This document shows positions 16,067 to 24,372 of a stretch of 45,954 nucleotides of DNA, in pieces. This DNA comes from an uncultured Acidobacteriota bacterium (GTDB lineage Bacteria; Acidobacteriota; Polarisedimenticolia; Polarisedimenticolales; JAIQFR01): contig CALMJU010000015.1 in assembly GCA_937864465.1 (NCBI GenBank), positions 1 to 45,954 on the forward strand, in the 5' to 3' direction. The translations under genes and the position numbers were made by a program. Within the stretch, counting starts at the first letter, position 1. Every line of letters starts with the position of its first letter. Under the pieces are notes generated by a model. That model had not been told where the DNA came from. It did not search any database and saw only the letters and a program-made list of their open reading frames with translations.

Positions 16067-17557
16067 ATGCGCAGACGTCTTTTCTCGATCGCTCGCGTCC
16101 TCGACCGGGCGCTTCCCTGGCTCGGGGGCGCGGCGATCCTCGCGTACGCCTGCGTCGCCCTGCTCCGGATCCGCTACCCGTTCGAGCTGGAGTGGATGGA
16201 AGGGGGAAGCCTCGACCACGTCCGGAGGGTCCTCGAGGGGAAGCCGCTCTACGCGGAGCCTTCTCTTTCGTTCACGCCGTTCCTGTATCCGCCGCTCTAT
16301 TACCTCGTCTCCGCGGTGTTCGCGAAGCTGCTCGGCCTGGGGTTCGGAGCGCTCCGGTCGGTGTCGCTGCTCTCCTCGCTGGCGTCCTTCGGCCTGCTCT
16401 TCGAGCTCGCGCGGCGCGAGACGCGCAGCGCGTCGGCCGGGCTCGTCGCGGCGGGGCTCTTCGCGGCGTGCTTCCGGCTGAGCGGGGAATTCTACGACCT
16501 CGCCCGCGTGGACTCGCTGGCCCTCGCGCTGCTGCTGGGCGGCGTCTGCCTGCTCCGGTCCGCCTCCACCGCGACCGCGCAGGGGGTCGCGGGAGCGCTC
16601 CTCGCGCTCTCGTTCCTCTCGAAGCAGACCTCGCTCGTCGCGTTCTTCCCGCTTCTCGCCTGGGCGGTCGTGTCGCGGCCGAAACCCAGGCTCGCGTGCA
16701 CGGCCGCGGCGGCGGCCGGGATCGGCCTGGCGCTATGGGTCCTGCACGCGCGCACCGGCGGGTGGTTCGGCTACTACGCGTTCGCGCTGCCGGCCGGGCA
16801 CGCCGTCGAGCCGCGGCGGATCGCCGGGTTCTGGACCGAGGATCTCCTGCCGCTTCTCCCGGCGCTTCTCCTGGCCGCGGGGTTCCTGGCGGCGTGGAGG
16901 CGCCGCCGGGACGGCGCCGCGTTCGCCGGGTCGCTGCTCCTCGGCGCCCTGGCGTCGTCGTGGCTCGCGCGCGCGCACGTCGGCGGCTGGGACAACGTGA
17001 TGATTCCCGCCCACGCCGCGCTCTGCCTCGTCGCGGCGCTGGCCCTCGGGGCCGCCCGCGAGGGGGCGCGGGCGGGGACGGCGGGGTGGGCCGGAGCCGC
17101 CGCCGCGGCCGCTCCGCTCCTGCTGGTCGTCCAGTTCGGCGCTCTCGTGTACGACCCGTCCTCTGCGATCCCCGGTCCGGAGGACCGCGAGGCGGGCCGG
17201 AGGCTCGTCGAGGGGCTGTCGTCCCTCGAGGGGGACGTCCTCGTCCCGGCGCACCCGTACCTCCTGGCTCTCGCGGGGAAGCAGGTGCACGCGCACCTGA
17301 TGGCGATCTCCGACGTGCTGCGCGCGGGGGAGAGCGAGACGCGGACCCGGTTCCAGGAGGAGATCGAGCGCGCGATCGCTTCGCGGCGATACGGGGCGGT
17401 GATCACCGACGAGGGGGCGGACTATCTCGATGCATTCGTCGCCTCGGGTTATCGCCCGGCGAGCCGGGTCTTCGACCGCCGGGACGTCTTCTGGCCTGTG
17501 ACCGGCCTCGCGACGCGACCCGATCGGCTCTGGATTCCGGCCGGGGCCGCCGAATAG
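16067..17557 (+). CDS. GT39/ArnT-like membrane glycosyltransferase
   Basis: 496 residues from the ATG at 16067 (MRRRLFSIARVLDRALPWLG). About 10-11 membrane segments are visible. The first periplasmic loop contains FELEWMEGGSLDHVRRVLEG and YAEPSLSFTPFLYPPLYYLV. This matches the acidic 'E/D-W-M-E-G' loop of PMT/ArnT-like transferases that use polyprenyl-phosphate sugars. SFLSKQTSLVAFFPLLAW is the conserved K-Q/P segment. The C-terminal 110 residues are a soluble domain (LSSLEGDVLVPAHPYLLALA ... RYGAVITDEGAD). The acceptor is unknown; a surface glycan or glycolipid fits the FkbM neighbour. The following gene starts 40 bases later and is probably co-transcribed. Confidence 0.82.
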   Translation: MRRRLFSIARVLDRALPWLGGAAILAYACVALLRIRYPFELEWMEGGSLDHVRRVLEGKPLYAEPSLSFTPFLYPPLYYLVSAVFAKLLGLGFGALRSVSLLSSLASFGLLFELARRETRSASAGLVAAGLFAACFRLSGEFYDLARVDSLALALLLGGVCLLRSASTATAQGVAGALLALSFLSKQTSLVAFFPLLAWAVVSRPKPRLACTAAAAAGIGLALWVLHARTGGWFGYYAFALPAGHAVEPRRIAGFWTEDLLPLLPALLLAAGFLAAWRRRRDGAAFAGSLLLGALASSWLARAHVGGWDNVMIPAHAALCLVAALALGAAREGARAGTAGWAGAAAAAAPLLLVVQFGALVYDPSSAIPGPEDREAGRRLVEGLSSLEGDVLVPAHPYLLALAGKQVHAHLMAISDVLRAGESETRTRFQEEIERAIASRRYGAVITDEGADYLDAFVASGYRPASRVFDRRDVFWPVTGLATRPDRLWIPAGAAE

Positions 17558-17597
17558 CCGGCGCCGCGCACCGGCCGCGCCGGGTGGGAGGTCCACG

Positions 17598-19172
17598 ATG
17601 AGGGCGAGCCCCGAAGCGGTTCTCGCGCGGCACGAGCTGCTCTGCTTCCGCAGGGCGTTCCCGAGGAGCGCGGCCGAGCTCGATCGGACGCTGCGGGAGC
17701 TCGGCCGCTTCGAGCGGCGGGTCCGGCCGGTCCGCGACGCCCTCGAGAACACCGGGATCGCCGGGACGCTCTACCGGTATCCCTACGGCCACCGCATGGC
17801 GCGCTGGTTCGCGGACCGTTATGGGCGCGCCGTGGAGATCGACTGGGCGGCCTACAAGCGGCATCGCTGGGACGAGGTCGCCGCGATGCTGTCGCTGTGC
17901 ACCGCGTGGGCGGAGAGCGAAGGGCTCGACGACGAGGACGTCCCGTCGTGGGAGTGGATCGACCGCGCGAGGCGGGGGAGCGGGAAGACGGCGCTCCGGT
18001 GGCTTCTCGACGCCCTCCGCCGGCAGGGGCTCGACGAGCGGATGGCCTCGCACCTCTACGACTCCACGAACCTCCCGCTCGTCTGGGACCTCTCGGGCTG
18101 CCGGGACAGCGTCACCCACGCGCGGCTCCCCGTTCGGCGCGTGTTCTACCACCGCAAGCTCGAGCGCGGGCGCCCCCATGACCTCGCCGCCGAGGCGCGC
18201 CGCGGTCCGGCTCCTCCGCTGGAGCTTCTCTCCCCCTCCCGGGCGCGGCGGATCCTCGACGCGGCTCGCGCCGCCCTGAGCCAGCGCGAGCGGGAATTCC
18301 ACGTGATCGTGCACGGGAACCCGGACGAGGTCTACCGCTTCGACGCGGGGCGTGGGCTCGAGATCCACGTCGTCGGCCTCGCGCGTCCGCTCCGGCTGAC
18401 GCTCGAGGCGGACTACGGCGCGTTCCTCGTGAAGAACGGCGTGCCGATCGGCTACGGGTACGCGGCGCTCCTCTTCGACCGGGCCGACATCGCCATCAAC
18501 GTCTTCCCGACGTACCGCGCCGGCGAGTCCGCCCGCGCCTTCGCACGGTTCGCGGCGCTGTTCCACCGCCACTTCGGGCAGGAGAAGCTCGTCATGCGCC
18601 GGTACCAGCTCGGGCACAAGAACCCCGAGGGGATCGAGGCCGGCTCGTTCTGGTTCTATTACAAGCTGGGCTTCCGCCCCGTGGATCCCGCGGTGCGCGA
18701 GGAAGCCGAGGCCGAGGCGGCGAGGCTCGCGCGCCGGACGGGGTCGCGCTCCGGACCCGGGACGCTTCGGCGCCTCGCCCGCAGCGATCTCGTGCTCTGC
18801 CTCGACGGCACGCCGGTCGAGCGGTTCCGGGATCTCGACGTCAAGCGCGCGGGGCTGGCCGTGACGCGGGAGATCGAGCGGCGATGGGGAGGCGACCGGG
18901 CCCGTGCAGTTCGGATGATGGCGCGCGACGTCGGGAGGGCGCTCGGCATTCCGCCGGAGCGCGCCGAGGCGCTCCGCATGACGCCGGTCGCGGCGCTCGT
19001 CGAGGACCTTCCCTCGTGGTCCGAGGGGGACCGGGGACGGCTTCGCGCGGCGCTCCTCGCGAAGGAGGCGCCGCGCGAGAGGACGTACGTTCGCGCCATG
19101 CTGCGGGCGCCGCGCTTCGAGGAGTGGTGCCGCCGGTTCCTGGGGGCTGCGCGGCCTCCGCGGCCGCGTTGA
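17598..19172 (+). CDS. Protein of unknown function with a GNAT-like central region
   Basis: 524 residues, cytoplasmic (no signal peptide or membrane segment). GGGAGG precedes the ATG. The N-terminal 230 residues are helical and Arg/Trp-rich. The middle (about 270-370) reads like an acyl-CoA N-acyltransferase fold: LVKNGVPIGYGYAALLFDRA, DIAINVFPTYRAGESARAFA, LGHKNPEGIEAGSFWFYYKLGFRPV. The last strand-turn ('FYYKLGFRP') is typical of GNAT proteins. The C-terminal 140 residues are helical and basic. I do not recognise a named family. Position after the GT39-like gene suggests a link with cell-surface glycans, but this is weak. Confidence 0.75.
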   Translation: MRASPEAVLARHELLCFRRAFPRSAAELDRTLRELGRFERRVRPVRDALENTGIAGTLYRYPYGHRMARWFADRYGRAVEIDWAAYKRHRWDEVAAMLSLCTAWAESEGLDDEDVPSWEWIDRARRGSGKTALRWLLDALRRQGLDERMASHLYDSTNLPLVWDLSGCRDSVTHARLPVRRVFYHRKLERGRPHDLAAEARRGPAPPLELLSPSRARRILDAARAALSQREREFHVIVHGNPDEVYRFDAGRGLEIHVVGLARPLRLTLEADYGAFLVKNGVPIGYGYAALLFDRADIAINVFPTYRAGESARAFARFAALFHRHFGQEKLVMRRYQLGHKNPEGIEAGSFWFYYKLGFRPVDPAVREEAEAEAARLARRTGSRSGPGTLRRLARSDLVLCLDGTPVERFRDLDVKRAGLAVTREIERRWGGDRARAVRMMARDVGRALGIPPERAEALRMTPVAALVEDLPSWSEGDRGRLRAALLAKEAPRERTYVRAMLRAPRFEEWCRRFLGAARPPRPR

Positions 19173-19216
19173 CGGTCCGGTCCGCGCTCCCCGCGGTTCC
19201 GCGGTCCCCGCGTCCG

Positions 19217-19245
19217 TTGCGACGGGAACCGCGGCAACCTACAAT
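19217..19245 (+). promoter_or_regulatory. Promoter of the amidase operon, leaderless type
   Basis: TTGCGA (19217-19222), 17-base spacer, TACAAT (19240-19245), then 7 bases to the GTG start at 19253. Transcription should start at the start codon. No Shine-Dalgarno is present, consistent with a leaderless message. Confidence 0.6.
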
Positions 19246-19252
19246 CTCGCGC

Positions 19253-20401
19253 GTGAGGACCAGATCGTCGTTTCCCCGTCGCCGCGCCGCCGTCTTCGCG
19301 CTCCTGCTCGCATCGGGTTCCCTGACGGGAGCGGCCGAGTCGGCCGCGGTTCGGATCGCCGCCGACGCGTCGGGGACCTCGACCCGCCTCGTCCTGACCT
19401 TTTCTCGGCCTGTCGGCTGGGAGGTCGCCTCGGGCGACGGGAAGATCACGGTCTCCTTCGCGGAGCCCGTCCAGGTGACGCCTCCCGAGGCCCGGCGGGA
19501 GGACCCGATCCTGCAGTCCTGGCGCTCGAAGGGGGACCGGACGATCGTGTTCTCGACCGGCCCGGCCTTCCGGAAGCTCGAGAGCTTCGAGCTCCGGAAC
19601 CCGGCGCGGCTCGTCCTCGACCTCCAGGGCGAGGGGACGGCTGCGACGGCGCCGGCGGGCCGGGAAGCCGCCGGGCGGCCTCCGGCGCGGGTCGTCGTGA
19701 TCGACCCGGGACACGGCGGCATCGAGCTCGGCGCGGTCGGGCCGAAGGGGCTCCGCGAGAAGGACGTCGCGCTCGACATCGCGCGCCGGCTGCAGAGGGC
19801 CCTTGGGCGCGAGGACGGGGTGATCGCGGTGCTGACGCGCGACGAGGACCGCCTCGTCCCGCTGGACGAGCGGGCGGCGATCGCGAACCACAACCGCGCC
19901 GAGCTGTTCGTCTCCATCCACCTCAACGCGTCGAGGCGGACCGGAGCCGTGGGGGCGGAAACGTACTTCCTCTCGCCGGATGCGACCGACGACGAGGCGC
20001 GCACGCTCGCGGCGCTCGAGAACCGCGCGTCCGGCGTCGAGGAGGCCCGTCCCGCGGAGCCCGCGGCGCCGTCGGACAGGGATCTGGACCTCGTTCTCTG
20101 GGACCTCGCGCAGAACCAGTACCTTGCCGAGAGCGGCCGGCTCGCGGAGTCCGTACAGGAGGAGATGAACGCGCTGGCGGGGACGAAGGACCGGGGCGTA
20201 CGGCAGGCACCCTTCCGCGTGCTGATGGGTGCCACGATGCCGGCGATCCTCGTCGAGGTCGGGTTCCTGACGAGCCCCGAGGAGGAGGAACGCCTGCGGG
20301 ATTCCGCCCACCTCGACCGCGTCGCCCAGGCGATCGCCCGCGCCGTTTCCGGGTACCTCCGCGGGCGCGAGCGGCTGGACGCCCCCGGAGCCGCGCGTTG
20401 A
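19253..20401 (+). CDS. N-acetylmuramoyl-L-alanine amidase (AMIN + Amidase_3)
   Basis: 382 residues from a GTG at 19253. Signal peptide residues 1-31. AMIN domain about 33-125 (RLVLTFSRPVGWEVA ... RLVLDLQGEG), which targets peptidoglycan or the septum. Amidase_3 domain 147-368 with the zinc ligands and catalytic residues in place: DPGHGG (His154), REKD (Glu169), SIHLNAS (His223) and the C-terminal ILVEVGFLT (Glu335). It cleaves the bond between N-acetylmuramic acid and L-Ala of the stem peptide in the periplasm, usually for daughter-cell separation. A roughly 40-residue insert (about 245-285) between the last His and Glu could act as a regulatory helix as in AmiC-type enzymes. First gene of the block that continues with GerMN, murI, rph and rdgB. 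Confidence 0.93.
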   Translation: MRTRSSFPRRRAAVFALLLASGSLTGAAESAAVRIAADASGTSTRLVLTFSRPVGWEVASGDGKITVSFAEPVQVTPPEARREDPILQSWRSKGDRTIVFSTGPAFRKLESFELRNPARLVLDLQGEGTAATAPAGREAAGRPPARVVVIDPGHGGIELGAVGPKGLREKDVALDIARRLQRALGREDGVIAVLTRDEDRLVPLDERAAIANHNRAELFVSIHLNASRRTGAVGAETYFLSPDATDDEARTLAALENRASGVEEARPAEPAAPSDRDLDLVLWDLAQNQYLAESGRLAESVQEEMNALAGTKDRGVRQAPFRVLMGATMPAILVEVGFLTSPEEEERLRDSAHLDRVAQAIARAVSGYLRGRERLDAPGAAR

Positions 20402-21081
20402 TCGCGAGAAGATTCCCTGCTCTCCTGCTGGCGGCCGCGGCGCTCGGACTCGCCGGCTGCGGCGGCGCGGGTCCGGATCGCCGGCCCGCCGCGTCGGAGA
20501 CCGAGGAGACGCCGCCGCCGCGCGCCGAGGCGGAGGAGCCCGCGGGCGAGGAGCCGCTCGAGCGCGAGGTGGTCACGATCTGGTTCCCGTCGAGCCGCGG
20601 CGACGGGCTGGCGGGCGAGAGGCGCGAGATCTTCTCGACCGCCTCACCCGCGGACCGGGCCAAGCAGATCGTGGCGGACCTGATCGCGGGGCCGGAGACC
20701 GAGGCGGCGCTTCCGGCCCTGCCCCCGGGGACCCGCTTGCGGCAGGTATACGTGCTCGCGGACGGGACGGCGTGGGCCGATTTCTCCCAGGAGTTCCTGA
20801 AGGCGGTGGGGAGCGGGAGTTCCGACGAGATCCGCGCGGTCTACGCGGTCGTCGACTCCGTCGCCCTCAACGTTCCCGAGATCGCGCGCGTCGGCATCCT
20901 CGTCGAGGGGGCTCCGTGCGAGGCGGCGGGCGGCCACCTCGACCTGAGACGCCCGCTCCCGCCCGACCGATCGCTGCCCGAGGGCGCACCGGAAGAGCCG
21001 TCGGGCGGAGGAGAGGAAGTCCCCGCGGGCGGCGGCGAGGGAGAGGCGATCCCGGCCGGGGACGCGGCGAGCCTCGTGTGA
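20398..21081 (+). CDS. GerMN-domain lipoprotein
   Basis: 227 residues starting at TTG 20398, which overlaps the amidase stop (TTGA). A lipobox LAGC at residues 17-20 marks it as a lipoprotein. After an acidic Pro/Glu-rich linker comes a GerMN domain (about 60-180): VTIWFPSSRGDGL, AKQIVADLIAGPE, LRQVYVLADGTAWADFSQEF, EIRAVYAVVDSVALNVPEIA, RVGILVEG. GerM-type domains sit with amidases and murI in many phyla and are thought to act in peptidoglycan assembly or sporulation-like remodelling; the biochemical role is unknown. The C-terminal 45 residues are Gly/Glu-rich and probably unstructured. Confidence 0.88.
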   Translation: MIARRFPALLLAAAALGLAGCGGAGPDRRPAASETEETPPPRAEAEEPAGEEPLEREVVTIWFPSSRGDGLAGERREIFSTASPADRAKQIVADLIAGPETEAALPALPPGTRLRQVYVLADGTAWADFSQEFLKAVGSGSSDEIRAVYAVVDSVALNVPEIARVGILVEGAPCEAAGGHLDLRRPLPPDRSLPEGAPEEPSGGGEEVPAGGGEGEAIPAGDAASLV

Positions 21082-21089
21082 GGGGGGAG

Positions 21090-21902
21090 ATGGACGCGCG
21101 ACCGATCGGCGTGTTCGATTCCGGGGTCGGGGGGCTGACCGTTTTCCGATCCCTCGAGGCCGCGCTTCCGGGGGAGTCGTTCGTCTACCTGGGCGACACC
21201 GCGCGAGTCCCGTACGGGACCAAGTCGCCGGAGACCGTCGGACGGTACGGGGTCGAGGCGGCCCGGTTCCTGCGGAAGCAGGACGTCAAGATGGTGATCG
21301 TGGCGTGCAACACCGTGTCCTCCGTGGCGCTGGATGCGGTCGCCGCCGAGGCGGGAGTGCCGGTGGCCGGCGTGATCCAGCCCGGGGCGCGGCGCGCGGT
21401 GGCGCTGACGCGGCGGGGGCGGATCGGCGTGATCGGGACCCGTGCCACGATCGCGAGCGAAGCCTACCCTCGGGCGATCCTCGCCCTCCGCGAGGATGTC
21501 GAGGTGTTCAGCAGCCCGTGCCCGCTCTTCGTGCCTCTGGCGGAGGAGGGGTGGACCGACAACGAGGTGGCCCGCAGGACGGCGGAGACGTACCTCGCGA
21601 CGCTCGAGGCCGCCGGTGTGGACACGCTCGTCCTCGGGTGCACGCACTACCCGCTGCTGGCGGGGGTGATCGGGGAAGTCATGGGAGGGGACGTCGCGCT
21701 CGTGGACTCGGCGGACGCGGTGGCCTCGGAGGTGCGCGAGAGGCTCTCCGGGGACCCGCGCCTCGCGGCCCCCGCCGCCGGCGCCCCGGCGCCGAGCCGT
21801 TTCTACGTCACCGACTCCCCGGCGCCGTTCGCCGCCGTGGCCGAGCGATTCCTCGGAAGGCCGGTCGGCCTGATCGGCCGGGCCGGGATCGCGGGAGAGT
21901 GA
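21090..21902 (+). CDS. murI: Glutamate racemase
   Basis: 270 residues from the ATG at 21090 after AGGGGGGAG. It contains [13 protein letters not shown] (Asp10/Ser11), the first catalytic Cys in VACNTVSS (Cys73) and the second in LGCTHYPLL (Cys184), plus GDTARVPYG. It interconverts L- and D-glutamate for the second residue of the peptidoglycan stem. Length is normal for the family. It lies between the GerMN gene and rph, with 8 and 4 bases between genes. Confidence 0.97.
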   Translation: MDARPIGVFDSGVGGLTVFRSLEAALPGESFVYLGDTARVPYGTKSPETVGRYGVEAARFLRKQDVKMVIVACNTVSSVALDAVAAEAGVPVAGVIQPGARRAVALTRRGRIGVIGTRATIASEAYPRAILALREDVEVFSSPCPLFVPLAEEGWTDNEVARRTAETYLATLEAAGVDTLVLGCTHYPLLAGVIGEVMGGDVALVDSADAVASEVRERLSGDPRLAAPAAGAPAPSRFYVTDSPAPFAAVAERFLGRPVGLIGRAGIAGE

Positions 21903-21906
21903 GGGA

Positions 21907-22653
21907 ATGACGCGCCACGACGGCAGGGCGTCCGACGCGCTCCGCCCGGTCGAGATCGTCCCCGGCTACCTGCGGCACCCGGAGGGATCGGTCCTGATCT
22001 CGATCGGCGACACGCGCGTCGTCTGCGCCGCGAGCGTCGAGGACAAGATCCCTCCCTTCCTCAAGGACACGGGCGAGGGGTGGGTGACGGCCGAGTACGC
22101 GATGATCCCTTCCGCCACGCACACGCGGACCCCGCGCGAGATCGTGCGCGGCCGGCCGGCGGGGCGGACGATGGAGATCCAGCGGCTCGTGGGACGCGCG
22201 CTGCGGAGCGTCGTCGACCGGAAAGCTCTCGGGGAGCGCACGGTCTGGATCGACTGCGACGTGATCCAGGCCGACGGCGGGACCCGGACGGCGAGCATCA
22301 CCGGCGGGTTCCTCGCCATGGGGCTCGCGCTCCACGCGCTCCTGGACCGGCGCGCCATCGCGAGGCCCCCGCTGACGGGCATGGTCGCCGCGGCCTCGGT
22401 GGGGATCGTCGAGGGGAGGGCCGTGCTCGACCTCGACTATGTGGAGGACTCGGCCGCCGAGGTGGACATGAACGTCGTCCGCACGGACGACGGGCGCTAC
22501 GTGGAGATCCAGGGGACCGCGGAGACGACGCCGTTCCGGAGGGACAGTCTGGACGAACTCCTGGCCCTCGCCGGCGTCGGGATCGATCTCCTCCTCGCGC
22601 GCCAGCGCGCCGCGCTCGGCCCGGCCCTCGAGCGCCTCATGGCCCGGCGTTGA
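21907..22653 (+). CDS. rph: Ribonuclease PH
   Basis: 248 residues. GAGGG precedes the ATG. Landmarks of RNase PH are all present: [52 protein letters not shown], the phosphate-binding [51 protein letters not shown]. It removes nucleotides from tRNA 3' ends by phosphorolysis. Its stop overlaps the TTG start of rdgB, the usual gene order. Confidence 0.97.
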   Translation: MTRHDGRASDALRPVEIVPGYLRHPEGSVLISIGDTRVVCAASVEDKIPPFLKDTGEGWVTAEYAMIPSATHTRTPREIVRGRPAGRTMEIQRLVGRALRSVVDRKALGERTVWIDCDVIQADGGTRTASITGGFLAMGLALHALLDRRAIARPPLTGMVAAASVGIVEGRAVLDLDYVEDSAAEVDMNVVRTDDGRYVEIQGTAETTPFRRDSLDELLALAGVGIDLLLARQRAALGPALERLMARR

Positions 22654-23249
22654 CCCGGATCCTGGTCGCGACGAGGAATCCCGGGAAGCTCCGGGAGTTC
22701 GAGGAGGCGCTCGCCCCCGAAGGGATCGAGATCGTAGGCCTCGACGCGCTCGCCGACGCCCCGATCGTCCGGGAGACGGGCTCGAGCTTCGATGAGAACG
22801 CGAGGATCAAGGCCGAGGCCTGCTCGGCGAGGACGGATCTCTCCGTGCTGGCCGACGACTCAGGCCTCGAGGTGGACGCGCTCGGCGGCGAGCCGGGCGT
22901 GCGCTCGGCGCGCTACGGGGGCGAGGGGCTCGACGACGCGGGCCGTTGCCGCCTCGTGCTCGAGAAGCTCGCCGGCGTGCCCCGGGAGCGGCGCCGGGCG
23001 CGCTTCCGCTGCGCGCTCGCCCTTGCCCGGGGCGGCCGGACGATCGCCAACTTCGAGGGGACCGTCGAGGGTGTCATCCTCGAGGAGCCGCGCGGCGAGA
23101 ACGGATTCGGTTACGATCCGATCTTCTTCCACGAGGGTGCGGGACGCGCCTTCGCCGAGCTCTCCCGCGCCGAGAAGCGCGCCCTCTCCCACCGCGGCCG
23201 CGCCCTCGACGGGGTCAGACGTTACTGGCGTTACCTTTCAGGGCGATAA
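22650..23249 (+). CDS. rdgB: dITP/XTP pyrophosphatase (RdgB/HAM1)
   Basis: 199 residues from TTG 22650 (TTGA overlaps the rph stop), reading [17 protein letters not shown]. Family motifs: [60 protein letters not shown]. It hydrolyses non-canonical purine triphosphates to monophosphates and keeps them out of DNA. The last 13 residues ([12 protein letters not shown] region) and the stop are encoded by the left end of a MITE-like repeat, so the C-terminus has been replaced by repeat sequence. The catalytic part is intact. Confidence 0.96.
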   Translation: MTRILVATRNPGKLREFEEALAPEGIEIVGLDALADAPIVRETGSSFDENARIKAEACSARTDLSVLADDSGLEVDALGGEPGVRSARYGGEGLDDAGRCRLVLEKLAGVPRERRRARFRCALALARGGRTIANFEGTVEGVILEEPRGENGFGYDPIFFHEGAGRAFAELSRAEKRALSHRGRALDGVRRYWRYLSGR

Positions 23250-23416
23250 GGACGGATTCTCGCGGAAATCACCGGACCCGCAGGTGCCAGGTTCGGCGAG
23301 GGATGTTCCTGCGGAAGCGGCCGGCACAGCAAACCTGTCCCCACCACCTTCGGAAATTCTTGCCGAATCTCGCCGTTTCTTCCCCCAATGGTTACGCCGG
23401 TAACGTCTGACCCCGT
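23209..23416. mobile_element. MITE-like element with about 27-bp terminal inverted repeats
   Basis: The left end 23209-23235 begins ACGGGGTCAGACGTTAC and continues TGGCGTTACC. The right end 23390-23416 is its reverse complement with two mismatches (GGTTACGCCGG then TAACGTCTGACCCCGT). The enclosed 154 bases encode nothing convincing. No transposase is inside, and no target duplication is evident. The left end codes for the tail of rdgB; the right end stops two bases before the TATAAT of the next gene. It resembles a non-autonomous miniature transposon or a paired REP (BIME-like) element. Confidence 0.75.
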
Positions 23417-23418
23417 TC

Positions 23419-23424
23419 TATAAT
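23419..23424 (+). promoter_or_regulatory. Perfect TATAAT -10 box, leaderless type
   Basis: TATAAT followed by six bases and the ATG at 23431. No good -35 is found at 16-18 bases; that position lies within the right inverted repeat of the MITE-like element. There is no Shine-Dalgarno, so the sugar ABC operon mRNA probably starts at or beside the ATG. Confidence 0.55.
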
Positions 23425-23430
23425 CCCACC

Positions 23431-24372
23431 ATGCGGCGAAACGTCCGGCTGGCGGCGCTCGGGGCCCTTCTCGCGCTGCTCGCGTCGTGCGGGGGAGGAG
23501 GCGAAGGCCCGGGAGAGCCCGCATCCGGGAGAAAGATCACCGTCGGCGTCTCGCTCCTGACCCGGACGCACCCGTTCTACCAGGACCTCGAGGCCGGGCT
23601 CCGCGCGGCCGCAGCGCGTCGCGGGCTCGACCTCGTCGTGCAGGCCGGGGAGTTCGACGTCGCGCGCCAGAAGGACCAGATCGAGAGCTTCCTCGTGCGC
23701 GGCGTCACAGCGATCGTCGTCGCGCCCTGCGACTCGAAGTCCATCGGCACCTCGATCGTCGCCGCAAACCGTGCGGGGATCCCCGTGTTCACGACCGACA
23801 TCGCGGTGCTGGCCCCCGAGGCGCGGATCGTCTCGCACATCGCCTCGGACAACGTCGAGGGAGGCCGTCTAGCAGCGCGCGCGCTGGCCGAGGCCCTCGG
23901 CGGGAAGGGGAAGATCGCGATCCTCGACCATCCCGAGGTGGAGTCGGTGATCCAGCGCGTCTCCGGGTTCGAGGAGGAGCTCGCCTCCCATCCGGGCGTC
24001 CTCCTCGTCGCCAAGCTCCCGGGCCGGGGGATGAAGGACGCCGCCTTCCGCGCGGCCGAGGACCTGCTCCAGGCGCATCCCGACCTCGACGGGATCTTCG
24101 GGATCAACGACGACTCCGCTCTTGGCGCGCTGGCCGCCGTCGAGAAGGCCGGCCGCTCGGGGCGCGTCGCGATCGTCGGCTTTGACGCGACCCCCGAGGC
24201 GCGCCGCGCGATCCTCGACGGCAAGATCCTGGCGGACGTCGTGCAGCTCCCGCGGCGGATCGGAGAGGAGACGATCGACGCCGTGGCGGACCATCTCGCG
24301 GGCAAGCCCGTCACGCCGCGCACGCTCATCCCCTGCAAGCTCTTCACGCGGGCCGATGCGGCAGCCGACTGA
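23431..24372 (+). CDS. Sugar ABC transporter substrate-binding lipoprotein (RbsB-like)
   Basis: 313 residues. A lipobox LLASC at residues 16-20 makes it a lipoprotein rather than a free periplasmic protein. The rest is the type 1 periplasmic-binding fold (Peripla_BP_4): ITVGVSLLTRTHPFYQDLEA, DVARQKDQIESFLVRGVTAI, VFTTDIAVL, HIASDNVEGGRLAA, GKIAILDHPEVESVIQRVSG, DLDGIFGINDDSALGAL, IVGFDATPEARRAILDGKI. It delivers a monosaccharide or small glycoside to the permease below. The neighbour GH38 gene suggests mannose or mannosides. The ATPase gene overlaps its 3' end by 17 bases. Confidence 0.93.
   Translation: MRRNVRLAALGALLALLASCGGGGEGPGEPASGRKITVGVSLLTRTHPFYQDLEAGLRAAAARRGLDLVVQAGEFDVARQKDQIESFLVRGVTAIVVAPCDSKSIGTSIVAANRAGIPVFTTDIAVLAPEARIVSHIASDNVEGGRLAARALAEALGGKGKIAILDHPEVESVIQRVSGFEEELASHPGVLLVAKLPGRGMKDAAFRAAEDLLQAHPDLDGIFGINDDSALGALAAVEKAGRSGRVAIVGFDATPEARRAILDGKILADVVQLPRRIGEETIDAVADHLAGKPVTPRTLIPCKLFTRADAAAD

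Noticed and set aside
22080-22649. Extension of rdgB to a 389-residue protein
   Set aside because: The upstream part is a frame shadow of rph; the TTG at 22650 with the TTGA overlap gives the normal family length.
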